29,904 bases of DNA, taken from positions 1 to 29,904 of the forward strand of contig DATJHM010000046.1 of the NCBI GenBank assembly GCA_035493895.1. The letters run 5' to 3'. Position numbers and translations under genes: made by a program. Origin of the DNA: DATJHM01 sp035493895 (GTDB lineage Bacteria; Chloroflexota; Ktedonobacteria; Ktedonobacterales; Ktedonobacteraceae). Under the pieces are notes generated by a model that saw nothing but the letters and a program-made list of their open reading frames with translations, was not told the DNA's origin and searched no databases. Positions 14,507-22,024 of this stretch are shown piece after piece; the first letter of the stretch is position 1; every line of letters begins with the position of its first letter.

Positions 14507-15586
14507 GTGAGCGATTATCTGCTTGAGGTGCAAGATCTCAAGACCTATTTTAAGGTGAAGCATGGGCGGGTGCGTGCGGTCGATGGTGTCAGCTTTGCGG
14601 TAAAACCCGGCGAGAAGGTGGCAATTGTTGGTGAGAGCGGTTGTGGTAAGAGTGTGACCGCGCTCTCGATTATGGGCCTGATCCCTCAGCCTCCGGGTGA
14701 GTATGCTGGTGGGAGTATCCTTTTCGAGCAGGAAGATCTGCTCACGCTCCCCGAAAGTACGCTGCGCCGCATACGTGGTGGCAAGATCGGGATGATTTTT
14801 CAAGATCCTATGACCTGTCTGAATCCTACGATGACGGTTGGGAAGCAGATTGCCGAGGGACTACGCATTCATTTAAAGCTCAGTAAGGCTGAAGCGCTAC
14901 GACGTGCCAGCGCGCTATTAGAGCAGGTAGGTATTCCTGCCGCCGCTGAACGCGTCAATGCCTTTCCACATCAATTTAGCGGAGGCATGCGCCAGCGTGT
15001 GATGATTGCCATTGCGCTCGCCTGTAATCCGCACCTCCTGATTGCGGACGAGCCTACGACTGCGCTGGATGTGACCGTTCAGGCGCAAATTCTGGAATTG
15101 ATCAATGGTGTCTGTCAGGAACTGGGAACGGCATTGCTGCTGATTACGCACGATCTCGGCGTTGTCGCGGGGATGACGGATCGCGTGGTGGTGATGTACG
15201 CGGGCAAGGTCGTTGAGGAGGCTACTACTGATGAGCTTTTCGCCAATCCGCGCCATCCCTACACGCAGGGGCTGCTTGCCTCCGTGCCGCGCCTGGATGA
15301 GGCCCGTCAGAGCGAGCTGAAGACGATCGATGGTTCGCCGCCCGATCTGCTCAATCCGCCGACTGGTTGTCCCTTTATGCCACGCTGCCTCTATGCTCGT
15401 AGCCAGTGCCGCACGATGCCGCCGCTTGAGTCTCTTCCCGGGCAGGCCAGCCATCACAAGGCCTGCTGGGTGGATATTACCGATCCCAAAGAGCAGGCGT
15501 ATGCAGCTCGGCGCAGGCAGGCGCGTCTCGAGCGTCTCCAGGCGGCGCAGCTGGTCAGTGTCCAGCAGAGTGCAGATGTACACTAG
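14507..15586 (+). CDS. Peptide ABC importer ATPase, DppD/OppD type
   Basis: This 359-residue ATPase has Walker A GESGCGKS (42-49), FQDPMTCLNP in the Q-loop region (98-107), signature FSGGMRQRV (157-165), Walker B LLIADEPTTALD (177-188) and H-loop ITHDLG. The oligopeptide-transporter C-terminal domain is present, with four cysteines in GCPFMPRC, SQCRTMPP and HKACW, probably binding an iron-sulfur cluster as reported for relatives. The start is GTG at 14507, preceded by GAGGAG. With the next ATPase it forms the heterodimer that powers uptake. Confidence 0.95.
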   Translation: MSDYLLEVQDLKTYFKVKHGRVRAVDGVSFAVKPGEKVAIVGESGCGKSVTALSIMGLIPQPPGEYAGGSILFEQEDLLTLPESTLRRIRGGKIGMIFQDPMTCLNPTMTVGKQIAEGLRIHLKLSKAEALRRASALLEQVGIPAAAERVNAFPHQFSGGMRQRVMIAIALACNPHLLIADEPTTALDVTVQAQILELINGVCQELGTALLLITHDLGVVAGMTDRVVVMYAGKVVEEATTDELFANPRHPYTQGLLASVPRLDEARQSELKTIDGSPPDLLNPPTGCPFMPRCLYARSQCRTMPPLESLPGQASHHKACWVDITDPKEQAYAARRRQARLERLQAAQLVSVQQSADVH

Positions 15587-15697
15587 TTTCAGTACCCTCA
15601 AGCGGGTCGCCAAAGGATGTTGTTCCTGCTGCCCCCGAGGGAGAGTATATACACGAAAAACGAGCAGGTCAAGTGTTTTTGCACCAGGAGTATGATG

Positions 15698-16702
15698 ATG
15701 ACCGAAACGGTGACTGAGCAGGGGCCTCTGCTGGATGTGCGCAATCTCAAGATGTATTTTCCCCATACGCGTGGTCTGGTTTTTCAACGCGTGGTCGGGC
15801 ATATTCGCGCCGTCGATGATATTAGCTTTCAGATCGAGCGTGGGCAGACGCTCGGGCTGGTCGGGGAGAGTGGCTCGGGCAAGACGACGATTGCCCGCAC
15901 GCTGGTACGTCTCTATCAACCGACCGAGGGTTCTATGCTCTTTGCAGGGCAGGATCTGGCAATGCTGCAAGGTGAGCCGCTACGCAGTATGCGCCGCCGC
16001 ATTCAAATGGTGTTTCAGGACCCCTATGCCTCGCTCAATCCGCGTTTTACGATCGGTGCGCTGATTGCCGAGCCCATGCATATTTATACTGATCGGTCAA
16101 AACCAGAGATTCATGAGCGCGTGCTTGAGCTGTTGCGCGTGGTTGGTCTGCGTCCCGAATACAGTGACCGTTATCCGCACGAATTCAGCGGCGGGCAGCG
16201 TCAGCGTATTGCGGTCGCTCGTGCATTGGCTATCAATCCCGAACTGGTCATCGCCGATGAGCCAGTCTCGGCTCTCGATGTCTCTGTACGTGCCCAGGTG
16301 CTCAATCTTCTGCAACAGCTTCAGCGACAGTTCTCCCTGACCTATCTCTTCGTGTCGCATGATTTGAGCGTAGTACGCCACGTCGCCGATCGGATTGCGG
16401 TCATGTATCTGGGGAAGATCGTAGAGCTTGCCGATCGCGATGAACTCTACACCGCGCCGCAACATCCCTATACTCGTGCCCTGCTCTCCGCTGTTCCCAT
16501 TCCTGATCCGCAGGTGGAGAAGCAGCGCAAGCGTACTATCCTGAGCGGCGACCTGCCCAGCCCCCTGAAAGTTCCGCAGGGCTGTCGCTTCCACACCCGC
16601 TGTCCTATGGCCCAGGATATCTGCCGCGAGGAAGAGCCGCTTTTCGAACGCAAGAAGGGCCGTGAGCACTACGCCGCCTGCCACTTCTCCGAAAAGCCCT
16701 GA
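15698..16702 (+). CDS. Peptide ABC importer ATPase, DppF/OppF type
   Basis: This 334-residue ATPase shows Walker A GESGSGKTT (56-64), Q-loop MVFQDPYASLNPR, signature FSGGQRQRIAVARAL, Walker B ELVIADEPVSALDVS and H-loop FVSHDLSVV, then the peptide-transporter tail with cysteines in GCRFHTRCPMAQDIC and YAACHF. Three ATG codons stand in a row (15692, 15695, 15698); the third is seven bases from AGGAG and is preferred, though any could be used. A 111-bp gap separates it from the previous ATPase, the longest within the operon, and holds no reading frame of note. It is the last gene of the importer. Confidence 0.94.
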   Translation: MTETVTEQGPLLDVRNLKMYFPHTRGLVFQRVVGHIRAVDDISFQIERGQTLGLVGESGSGKTTIARTLVRLYQPTEGSMLFAGQDLAMLQGEPLRSMRRRIQMVFQDPYASLNPRFTIGALIAEPMHIYTDRSKPEIHERVLELLRVVGLRPEYSDRYPHEFSGGQRQRIAVARALAINPELVIADEPVSALDVSVRAQVLNLLQQLQRQFSLTYLFVSHDLSVVRHVADRIAVMYLGKIVELADRDELYTAPQHPYTRALLSAVPIPDPQVEKQRKRTILSGDLPSPLKVPQGCRFHTRCPMAQDICREEEPLFERKKGREHYAACHFSEKP

Positions 16703-16858
16703 AGCCCATTGAGTACTCGTTCAGAAAAAGGAGTAGCCCGTTGCTCTTGTCCGCTTGGAGGTTCGTCCTGGCTGTCTCGAAGTGCTTTCTGTTTTCGCCT
16801 CCCCTTTCGACAAGACCCGACATTTTGCCCTCCCTTTTTCAGAGCGAGACTCATTCAA

Positions 16859-17488
16859 CTACTCTTGCGGGGCTGTGTTCTCCCAATAGATACGAACGAT
16901 GTTTCGGATTGGCGATAAGTCTATCTCAGTTGAAATGATATCCCCGGGTGGTCCTTGAATGGGAGGACGTATACCGAACAATGTTTCTATATACCTCTGG
17001 CTTGTTGCAGCTTGTAACAGACCTCCAGGGTTCGCATGGCCGTGTCTGGAAAAATACTCTTGCAACATCTGGTTCCCTGCCTTAATAGTTCCCTCACAGA
17101 ACGGCTGCGAAACATCGGGGAAACGGTTTACTTCGGCAATTAACAGACGCTGAAATGCAATACTCTCTGCCCAGATCATAAGTTGCAAGAGCCGCGCAAA
17201 AAAATACGTGAGTGCTTCAATTGGATCGTTCGAGTAGAAATCAGGCTCCCGAATTTTGCCCGCAAAGAGACGTGTTGCAAAGTTTATGACTTCTCTAAAG
17301 AGCACCTCTTTGCTGCCAAAATGATTGTACACAGTTCTCTTTGAGGCATCAGCAGCGGCAGCGATCTCATCCATAGAAGTGCCTTCATATCCATAATGAA
17401 GAAATACATATTTGGCTGCCCATAAAATTTTGTCGGCTTTGGAAGTCAGAGAGAGATCTGGCTCAGGCTCAGGAATAGAAATACCCAT
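16859..17488 (-). CDS. TetR/AcrR family transcriptional regulator
   Basis: This 209-residue regulator has the N-terminal TetR helix-turn-helix, TSMDEIAAAADASKRTVYNH (37-56), followed by the invariant FGSKEVLF. The C-terminal ligand-binding part is all-helical and resembles the group carrying AefR-like C-terminal domains (FARLLQLMIWAESIAFQRLL). The ATG at 17488 was chosen because AAAGGAGGAG lies just upstream; an earlier in-frame ATG overlaps that site. It faces the NmrA/decarboxylase-like genes, with repeated operator-like motifs in between, and probably represses itself and them. The inducer is unknown. Confidence 0.92.
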   Translation of the reverse strand: MGISIPEPEPDLSLTSKADKILWAAKYVFLHYGYEGTSMDEIAAAADASKRTVYNHFGSKEVLFREVINFATRLFAGKIREPDFYSNDPIEALTYFFARLLQLMIWAESIAFQRLLIAEVNRFPDVSQPFCEGTIKAGNQMLQEYFSRHGHANPGGLLQAATSQRYIETLFGIRPPIQGPPGDIISTEIDLSPIRNIVRIYWENTAPQE

Positions 17489-17516
17489 CAGCCGCTCCTC
17501 CTTTCTCATGAAGGGC

Positions 17517-17572
17517 TTGACAAATTACACTGTACGGTGTAGTGTAATCGGTGTACTACTCAGTGTAGTGTA
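17517..17572. promoter_or_regulatory. TetR operator-like repeats with a candidate plus-strand promoter
   Basis: GTGTAGTGTA occurs twice, at 17537-17546 and 17563-17572. The first copy overlaps an imperfect palindrome ACACTGTACGGTGT (17527-17540). A plus-strand TTGACA (17517-17522) has a weak TAGTGT (17540-17545) at 17 bp, so the palindrome would sit in the spacer. The region starts about 30 bp before the TetR start and fits a shared divergent control site. Confidence 0.6.
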
Positions 17573-17748
17573 TACCATAACGTGAGGTTTGGCTAGTTTG
17601 TATGTACCGTCACGTTTTTGCAACTATGCCTGTACACGGCCTGAGTGGTCGAGAGGATGACCGTAGATGCGGCGCAAAAATGTGACGCTCATCCATACAA
17701 ACTTGAAATTGAAACATTTATACAACCGATGCCGAAAGGACTATCCAG

Positions 17749-17868
17749 ATGCAAGCAATGGTCATCATGCGATTTGGCGGGCCAAAGGTCTTTGAGGAAC
17801 AAAAAGTCCTGTGTCAAGAGCCACTGGCCCATGAACTCTTGATACTCTCCTGGAGGTGGTTTTCATGA
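17749..17868 (+). pseudogene. N-terminal remnant of a quinone-oxidoreductase-type (MDR family) gene, 39 codons
   Basis: From ATG 17749, with AAAGGA nine bases upstream, the frame reads MQAMVIMRFGGPKVFEEQKV, then LCQEPLAHELLI, before LSWRWFS and a stop. The first 32 residues match the standard opening of zinc-independent MDR oxidoreductases (M-K-A-x-V-I-x-x-F-G-G-P-x-V, then PxPxPGxxExLV). The last seven are unrelated. No Rossmann or catalytic part follows, so the gene has lost nearly all of its length. Its TGA overlaps the ATG of the NmrA-type gene as ATGA, so the stub could still couple translation. It is too short for typical gene callers. Identification rests on the N-terminal motif only. 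Confidence 0.6.
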
Positions 17869-18749
17869 TCGTCATCACTACTCCTACTGGCCAGATTGGC
17901 CAGCAGGTTCTCGACAACGTCCTTACTAGCACAGAGGCCATCCGCGTGATCGTGCGTGATCCCTCCCGTCTGTCCCCGCGTGTGCGTGAGCGTGTCGAGA
18001 TTGTGCAAGGATCGCATAGCGATCCTGACGTCGTCACCTGGGCGTTCGCAGGCGCGGACACGGTGTTCTGGCTGGTGCCCCCGGACTACCAGGCTGAGAG
18101 CGCCGAGGTCGCCTTTGTCGACTTTACCCGACCGGCGTGCGACGCTTTCAAGAGCCAGGGGGTCAGGCGGGTCGTAGGAATCTCAGCCCTCGGTCGTGGG
18201 ACGGCTGTAGCCGGGAACTCGGGGCTGGTGTCAGCGGGACTGGTGATGGACGACCTGATCGCGAGCACTGGTGTGAGCTACCGGGCGCTGACGATGCCCT
18301 CGTTCATGGACAACATGCTCGAACAGGTCGGGGCGATCAAGAATCAGGGCATGTTCTTCTCTCCGCTCTCAGGGGACCGCAAGTTCCCGACCTGCGCCAC
18401 CCGCGACATTGCCACCGTCGCCGCCAGGCTGCTGCTCGATCACTCCTGGAGCGGATATGATAGCGTCCCGGTGCTCGGCCCCGAGGACCTGTCCTTCAAC
18501 GATATGGCACAGATCATGTCTGAGGTGTTGCAGCGACCGATCCGCTTCCAACAAATCCCTGGCGAGGCATTCAAGGCGACGCTGACCGGACACGGGATGT
18601 CCGAGGCAATGGCGCAGGGCATGCTCGATATGATGGTGGCTAAGAACGCAGGTCTCGATAACGGAGAACTGCGCACCGCTGAGTCCACCACGCCCACCAC
18701 CTTCCGCCAATGGTGCGAGGAAGTGCTCAAGCCAGTCGTCCTGGCCTGA
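17865..18749 (+). CDS. NmrA-type NAD(P)-binding reductase, SDR-a/atypical family
   Basis: This 294-residue protein has an N-terminal Rossmann fold, MIVITTPTGQIGQQVL, in which the usual first glycine of GxxGxxG is replaced by a polar residue, as in a group of actinobacterial NmrA homologues. Conserved parts include VRDPSRLSPRVRERVEIVQG, GADTVFWLVPPD, RRVVGISALGRG, FMDNMLEQVG and VLGPEDLSFNDMAQIMSE. It likely binds NADP(H) and acts as a reductase or redox sensor; the substrate is unknown. ATG 17865 with GGAGG eight bases earlier is chosen over an upstream GTG. The gene is visibly richer in G+C and in C/G-ending codons than its neighbours, which suggests recent transfer from an actinobacterium. 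Confidence 0.88.
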   Translation: MIVITTPTGQIGQQVLDNVLTSTEAIRVIVRDPSRLSPRVRERVEIVQGSHSDPDVVTWAFAGADTVFWLVPPDYQAESAEVAFVDFTRPACDAFKSQGVRRVVGISALGRGTAVAGNSGLVSAGLVMDDLIASTGVSYRALTMPSFMDNMLEQVGAIKNQGMFFSPLSGDRKFPTCATRDIATVAARLLLDHSWSGYDSVPVLGPEDLSFNDMAQIMSEVLQRPIRFQQIPGEAFKATLTGHGMSEAMAQGMLDMMVAKNAGLDNGELRTAESTTPTTFRQWCEEVLKPVVLA

Positions 18750-18857
18750 GTACCACTGCGACGGAACAGCATGCATACATACGCCATGGGTGCGCAATGG
18801 CCCATCGGCAACAGGTAGGTAATGATCCGATCAGGACCTCAGCGCCCCAGTTCGCGC

Positions 18858-18889
18858 TTGCGATCGCTGGCTCACATCGGCGATCGCAA
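18858..18889. repeat. 10-bp inverted repeat carrying two GCGATCGC octamers
   Basis: TTGCGATCGC (18858-18867) and GCGATCGCAA (18880-18889) pair perfectly around 12 nt in the 268-bp gap between the NmrA-type gene and the decarboxylase-like gene. The octamer GCGATCGC is itself palindromic and is known as HIP1 in cyanobacteria. There is no T-run, so termination is doubtful. The rest of the gap shows no gene. Confidence 0.6.
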
Positions 18890-19017
18890 CCCACGGGGGC
18901 GTGGCCTGGTCGAGATCGGCCTGGAAGCATGCCACACAAGGGCGGTTCTCACATCAGGGTTTGCTGCTGTTTTTATGCTACCAGAGAAATCGGTTCGTTT
19001 ATAAGAAAGGAATATTC

Positions 19018-19971
19018 ATGCAAAAAATTACTCTTGAGGAGCATATTCTCCCCCCAGGTTTTGAAGTGCCAGCTGGACTAAAAGCGATGACCACTCCAGA
19101 GTATGTTGCGCAGTGGACAACGCATCTCAAAGATATAGAGCACGTTCGTTTGCCGGGGATGGATCGCAATGAGATCGCTTTACAGGTACTCTCACTCTTC
19201 CTTGGCCTGGAATGGGAGACAGATACTGCCGCTGCGATCCGTTATGCCAGACAGGCCAATGACAGCATCGCTGAGATTGTACGTCAATATCCGACACGCT
19301 TTGCTGGCTTCGCAATGCTTCCTCTGCAAGATCCTCATGAGGCCGCTCTTGAACTGGAGCGAGCCGTCAAGCAACTCGGCTTCAAAGGAGCACTGGTCAA
19401 TGGGCATGTCAATGGAGAGATGATAGATGAACAGAAGTTTTGGGTGGTATGGGAACGGGCTGAAGCGCTAGGTGTCCCTATCTACTTGCATCCTGGTAGA
19501 GTACTGGTTGGGCAGGTCAATAAGATCTATCAAGGATACCCGGAACTCATCGGGGCAACCTGGAATTGGGGCTGTGAGACTGGTACATATGCTCTCCGAC
19601 TGATTTTTAGTGGATTGTTTGATCGGTTTCCTCGCTTGACTGTCATTTTAGGACATATGGGTGAGATGCTGCCTTTCGTGCTCTGGCGTCTGGATTCTCG
19701 CGCCAAAATCTCCGCTGGCTCCAGAAACCTCTCTTTGCTGCCTTCAGAATATATCAAAAGGAATATTATGATTACGACGAGCGGACAATTCGCACCAGAG
19801 CCACTGATCTGTGCGATAAGCACGCTTGGTGCAGATCGTATTCTTTTTTCGGTTGATTATCCTTTTGAAAGTACCGAGGAGGCTACTCAATTTATTGAAA
19901 CTGCACCTATCAGTGAGGCGGATAAAAAGAAGATTTGCTTTTCGAACGCTCAGCGCTTGCTGGGTCTTTAA
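19018..19971 (+). CDS. Amidohydrolase family 2 protein, gamma-resorcylate / 2,3-dihydroxybenzoate decarboxylase-like
   Basis: This 317-residue TIM-barrel enzyme opens with KITLEEH, the E-x-H first-strand motif (E7, H9) used by non-oxidative aromatic decarboxylases instead of HxH. Other expected active-site residues are H158 in IYLHPG, H213 in ILGHMGEMLPFVLWRLD and D280 in ILFSVDYPFES. The stretches FAMLPLQDP, GFKGALVNG and ITTSGQF also match my memory of gamma-resorcylate decarboxylase. It probably removes CO2 reversibly from a hydroxybenzoate, with a divalent metal. The substrate is inferred. ATG 19018 follows AAAGGA at eight bases; the frame extends 39 codons further upstream without similarity. 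It shares orientation with the NmrA-type gene and may be under the TetR regulator. Confidence 0.85.
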   Translation: MQKITLEEHILPPGFEVPAGLKAMTTPEYVAQWTTHLKDIEHVRLPGMDRNEIALQVLSLFLGLEWETDTAAAIRYARQANDSIAEIVRQYPTRFAGFAMLPLQDPHEAALELERAVKQLGFKGALVNGHVNGEMIDEQKFWVVWERAEALGVPIYLHPGRVLVGQVNKIYQGYPELIGATWNWGCETGTYALRLIFSGLFDRFPRLTVILGHMGEMLPFVLWRLDSRAKISAGSRNLSLLPSEYIKRNIMITTSGQFAPEPLICAISTLGADRILFSVDYPFESTEEATQFIETAPISEADKKKICFSNAQRLLGL

Positions 19972-20276
19972 AAGCAATTGAACGGTAACAGTGGGGATAT
20001 GCGTCATGAGTCAGAACTGGCGAATTCATTGTCTTTTTGACAGCAGGATGTGCGACGGGCATAGAAGTGACTAACAAAAGTGTGGTAACTACTTACAGAA
20101 ACGATCCAGAATGATCCGCATCTCAAGCAGTTCCTCTCGTTGGTACATAAGCCCAGGGCTCGTCCATTTTGGGGATCAAGGATGCGCCATGGTGTGAAGG
20201 TTCGAACACCGCCGCGTTCCATCGGTTGAGATAGAACGCGGCCAATGCATGTCGCGTGGCGACGTGACGCGAGTAG
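19972..20276. other. 305-bp gene-free stretch between convergent genes
   Basis: The decarboxylase-like gene and the split-barrel gene end toward each other here. The main visible element is the hairpin at 20211-20242. One frame in the middle (around 20100-20225) reads as basic, Pro-rich protein without a start or known motif, possibly a decayed gene fragment, but nothing firm can be said. Confidence 0.5.
20211..20242. terminator. GC-rich hairpin between convergent genes
   Basis: GCCGCGTTC (20211-20219) and GAACGCGGC (20234-20242) are exact complements around a 14-nt loop. It lies 34 bp after the split-barrel gene stop on the minus strand and about 240 bp after the decarboxylase-like stop. 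There is no T-run, so it is only a likely terminator. Confidence 0.45.
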
Positions 20277-20795
20277 TTAGAACTGGTGGCGGGTCTGGCT
20301 GCGGCCTATGGTGATTGCGAAGACCTTCCTGAGTTTGACGGAGAATACGAGGTTCGAATCTGCGAGAACGCGTTGTTCGTCTTCATCGTAGAGGTAAAAA
20401 TAACCGTTACGTACCTGATATGGCCAGCTTCCATCCCACTTGGTCGCCCACACCGAGGCTAAGCGTTCGAGCGTGCCCTGGTCGGTGATTTGCACGGCGT
20501 CGCCCTCAACCACCACGGTGAGTCCCCCTCTCTGGTTGCTGCCGGTCGTCAGAATGACGTGCGGATTTCCACGCAGGTTGATCGTCTTCTGCGCGGTGTC
20601 GGTAGCGGTAAAGTGGATGGCCCCGTCGTGCCACACGGCCACGAGCGGCGTGACGTGAGGGCGACCATCGGCCCGCACTGTTGAGAGCCAGAACAACTCG
20701 GCTGTTTCCAGTACCAGACGCGTCTCCTCCCATGACGTGACCTCTCTGTCTGGTCCGCTGTGTCGGGTGTTGAGTGTTGTGATGGGTTCGTTCAT
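20277..20795 (-). CDS. Split-barrel (PPOX-type) flavin/F420-binding protein
   Basis: This 172-residue protein of the pyridoxamine-5'-phosphate-oxidase-like fold shows LFWLSTVRADGRPHVTPLVA, WHDGAIHFTA, TDTAQKTINLRGNPHVILTT and VVVEGDAVQI, the consecutive strands of the FMN-binding split barrel. Actinobacterial relatives use FMN or F420 to reduce or bind small redox substrates; the exact cofactor is not deducible. An upstream TTG extends the frame by six codons, but ATG 20795 is nine bases from AAAGGAG and is preferred. It lies 316 bp downstream of the LLM oxidoreductase on the same strand and may have its own promoter. Confidence 0.85.
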   Translation of the reverse strand: MNEPITTLNTRHSGPDREVTSWEETRLVLETAELFWLSTVRADGRPHVTPLVAVWHDGAIHFTATDTAQKTINLRGNPHVILTTGSNQRGGLTVVVEGDAVQITDQGTLERLASVWATKWDGSWPYQVRNGYFYLYDEDEQRVLADSNLVFSVKLRKVFAITIGRSQTRHQF

Positions 20796-21111
20796 CCTCA
20801 GAACTCCTTTCAATCGTTTCGTCCTTCTCGCAGAAAGCGGGAATGTACCAGTCTATTCTCTTTGCGCGAAGGAAAACTGGAAAGGCCAAAAACGACGCGA
20901 TGCCTCCAAAGGTCAGGATGCTCGCTACCGCTTCATCAATCTGTCTTTCAGATGAAGAGCTTACTTTGCTCCCTTTCTTTAGTATCATCGGCTCATCGCT
21001 CAAAGAAAAAAGGGTTCCATTTTCTTTGGTCCAACAGAGCCTTTCGTTCTCCTGCTTGTCCGATAGATAAGTGTGAGTAGAAATATGACGCCACCAGATT
21101 CAAATCTTCGT
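20796..21111. other. 316-bp stretch without a supportable gene
   Basis: It separates the LLM oxidoreductase stop from the split-barrel gene start, both on the minus strand. Frames on both strands are open for 70-100 codons but lack starts with ribosome sites and any motif. No strong hairpin or consensus promoter was found, although a promoter for the downstream gene should be here. Confidence 0.5.
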
Positions 21112-21978
21112 TTAATTTGCAACGAGCTGAGCCAGCCTATCAACCTGATCGAGGCTCGGAATACACGGCCAGAAGAGCAGCTCATCCATGCCGATCGCGG
21201 CGAATTGTTGCAGCTTCTCTTTGACCATTGCGGGCGTAGATGCTGTCGCGTTTGCCACGACCTCTGCCCCCGATCCCATGAAGGCATAGTAGTTCAGGAG
21301 GTAGGTCGTGATGTGCTCTCTTGCCCCCGTCCCGAGTCCAAAGTAAGCGACCCCCACGAAACGCGGCCTGCCAGCTCTTCCCTCAGCGTGCCAGAACGCT
21401 TCGACGCGCTGATAATTTTGTCGCGCAAGCTGTGGATCGGGCTCACTGCTGATATAGCCAGTCTGCCAGTGCGCGATTCTTTTGAGCGCCGCATCGGCGC
21501 GTCCCCCGATCAAGAGTTCGGGGCCTCCTGGCTGGATCGGTGTCGGTCCGATGGGGCCAACCTCGTCGTTGAAGGGCTGTCCCGACCAGACGCGCTTCAT
21601 AATGGCGAGCTGTTCGTCAAAATGCTTTCCTCGCCGCTTAAATGAAGAGGGGGCGGCCAGATAATCGTCCTCTCTCATGCCTATGCCCAGACCCAGCGTG
21701 AGGCGACCCCCTGAAAGTGCATCGAGGCTGGCGGCCTGCTTGGCAAGCACACCGGCATTATAGATCGGCGCGAGTAGCGTTCCGGACAGCAAACGAATAC
21801 GTCGCGTGATGCTTGCCGCAGCGGCCAATGCGATGAGCGGCTCGTAGTTGGGGTAGACCAGACGCCCAATCACGCCAAGGCTGGTGAAAGGGCCTGCATC
21901 GGCCTGTCGTGCCCAATCGAAGAGCAATTCTCCTGCTACTCCCGGTATTGTAGATGGTAAGCCGATACTGACTTGCAT
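21112..21978 (-). CDS. LLM-class flavin-dependent oxidoreductase (luciferase-like)
   Basis: This 288-residue luciferase-like TIM-barrel protein opens MQVSIGLPSTIPGVAG, with the bacterial-luciferase family features ASITRRIRLLSGTLLAPIYN, LAKQAASLDALSGGRLTLGL, GIGMREDDY, FDEQLAIMKRVWSG and GPELLIGGRADAALKRIAHW. Such enzymes use FMNH2 or reduced F420 for monooxygenation or hydride transfer. The start has AGGAGA six bases before it. It follows the SDR gene by 46 bp on the same strand, so MFS-SDR-LLM likely form one operon. The substrate is unknown. Confidence 0.92.
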   Translation of the reverse strand: MQVSIGLPSTIPGVAGELLFDWARQADAGPFTSLGVIGRLVYPNYEPLIALAAAASITRRIRLLSGTLLAPIYNAGVLAKQAASLDALSGGRLTLGLGIGMREDDYLAAPSSFKRRGKHFDEQLAIMKRVWSGQPFNDEVGPIGPTPIQPGGPELLIGGRADAALKRIAHWQTGYISSEPDPQLARQNYQRVEAFWHAEGRAGRPRFVGVAYFGLGTGAREHITTYLLNYYAFMGSGAEVVANATASTPAMVKEKLQQFAAIGMDELLFWPCIPSLDQVDRLAQLVAN

Positions 21979-22024
21979 AGTCTCTCCTGATTAATAAGAA
22001 TGTCTCGCAAGCATTTTCTGTTTT

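Noticed and set aside
14918..15970. 350-codon minus-strand frame opposite the two importer ATPases
   Set aside because: Both ATPases on the plus strand carry all ABC motifs; the antisense frame has none and spans two genes.
17645..17842. 65-codon plus-strand frame overlapping the oxidoreductase stub
   Set aside because: No family motif or ribosome site; the overlapping frame from 17749 carries the recognisable MDR N-terminus instead.
20004..20222. 72-codon minus-strand frame and a basic plus-strand frame in the same gap, possibly a transposase remnant
   Set aside because: Neither could be matched to a transposase motif such as DDE spacing, and no flanking repeats were seen.
20506..21003. 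165-codon minus-strand frame overlapping the split-barrel gene start
   Set aside because: It overlaps the supported gene in another frame, with no motif; the non-overlapping part alone is too short to judge.
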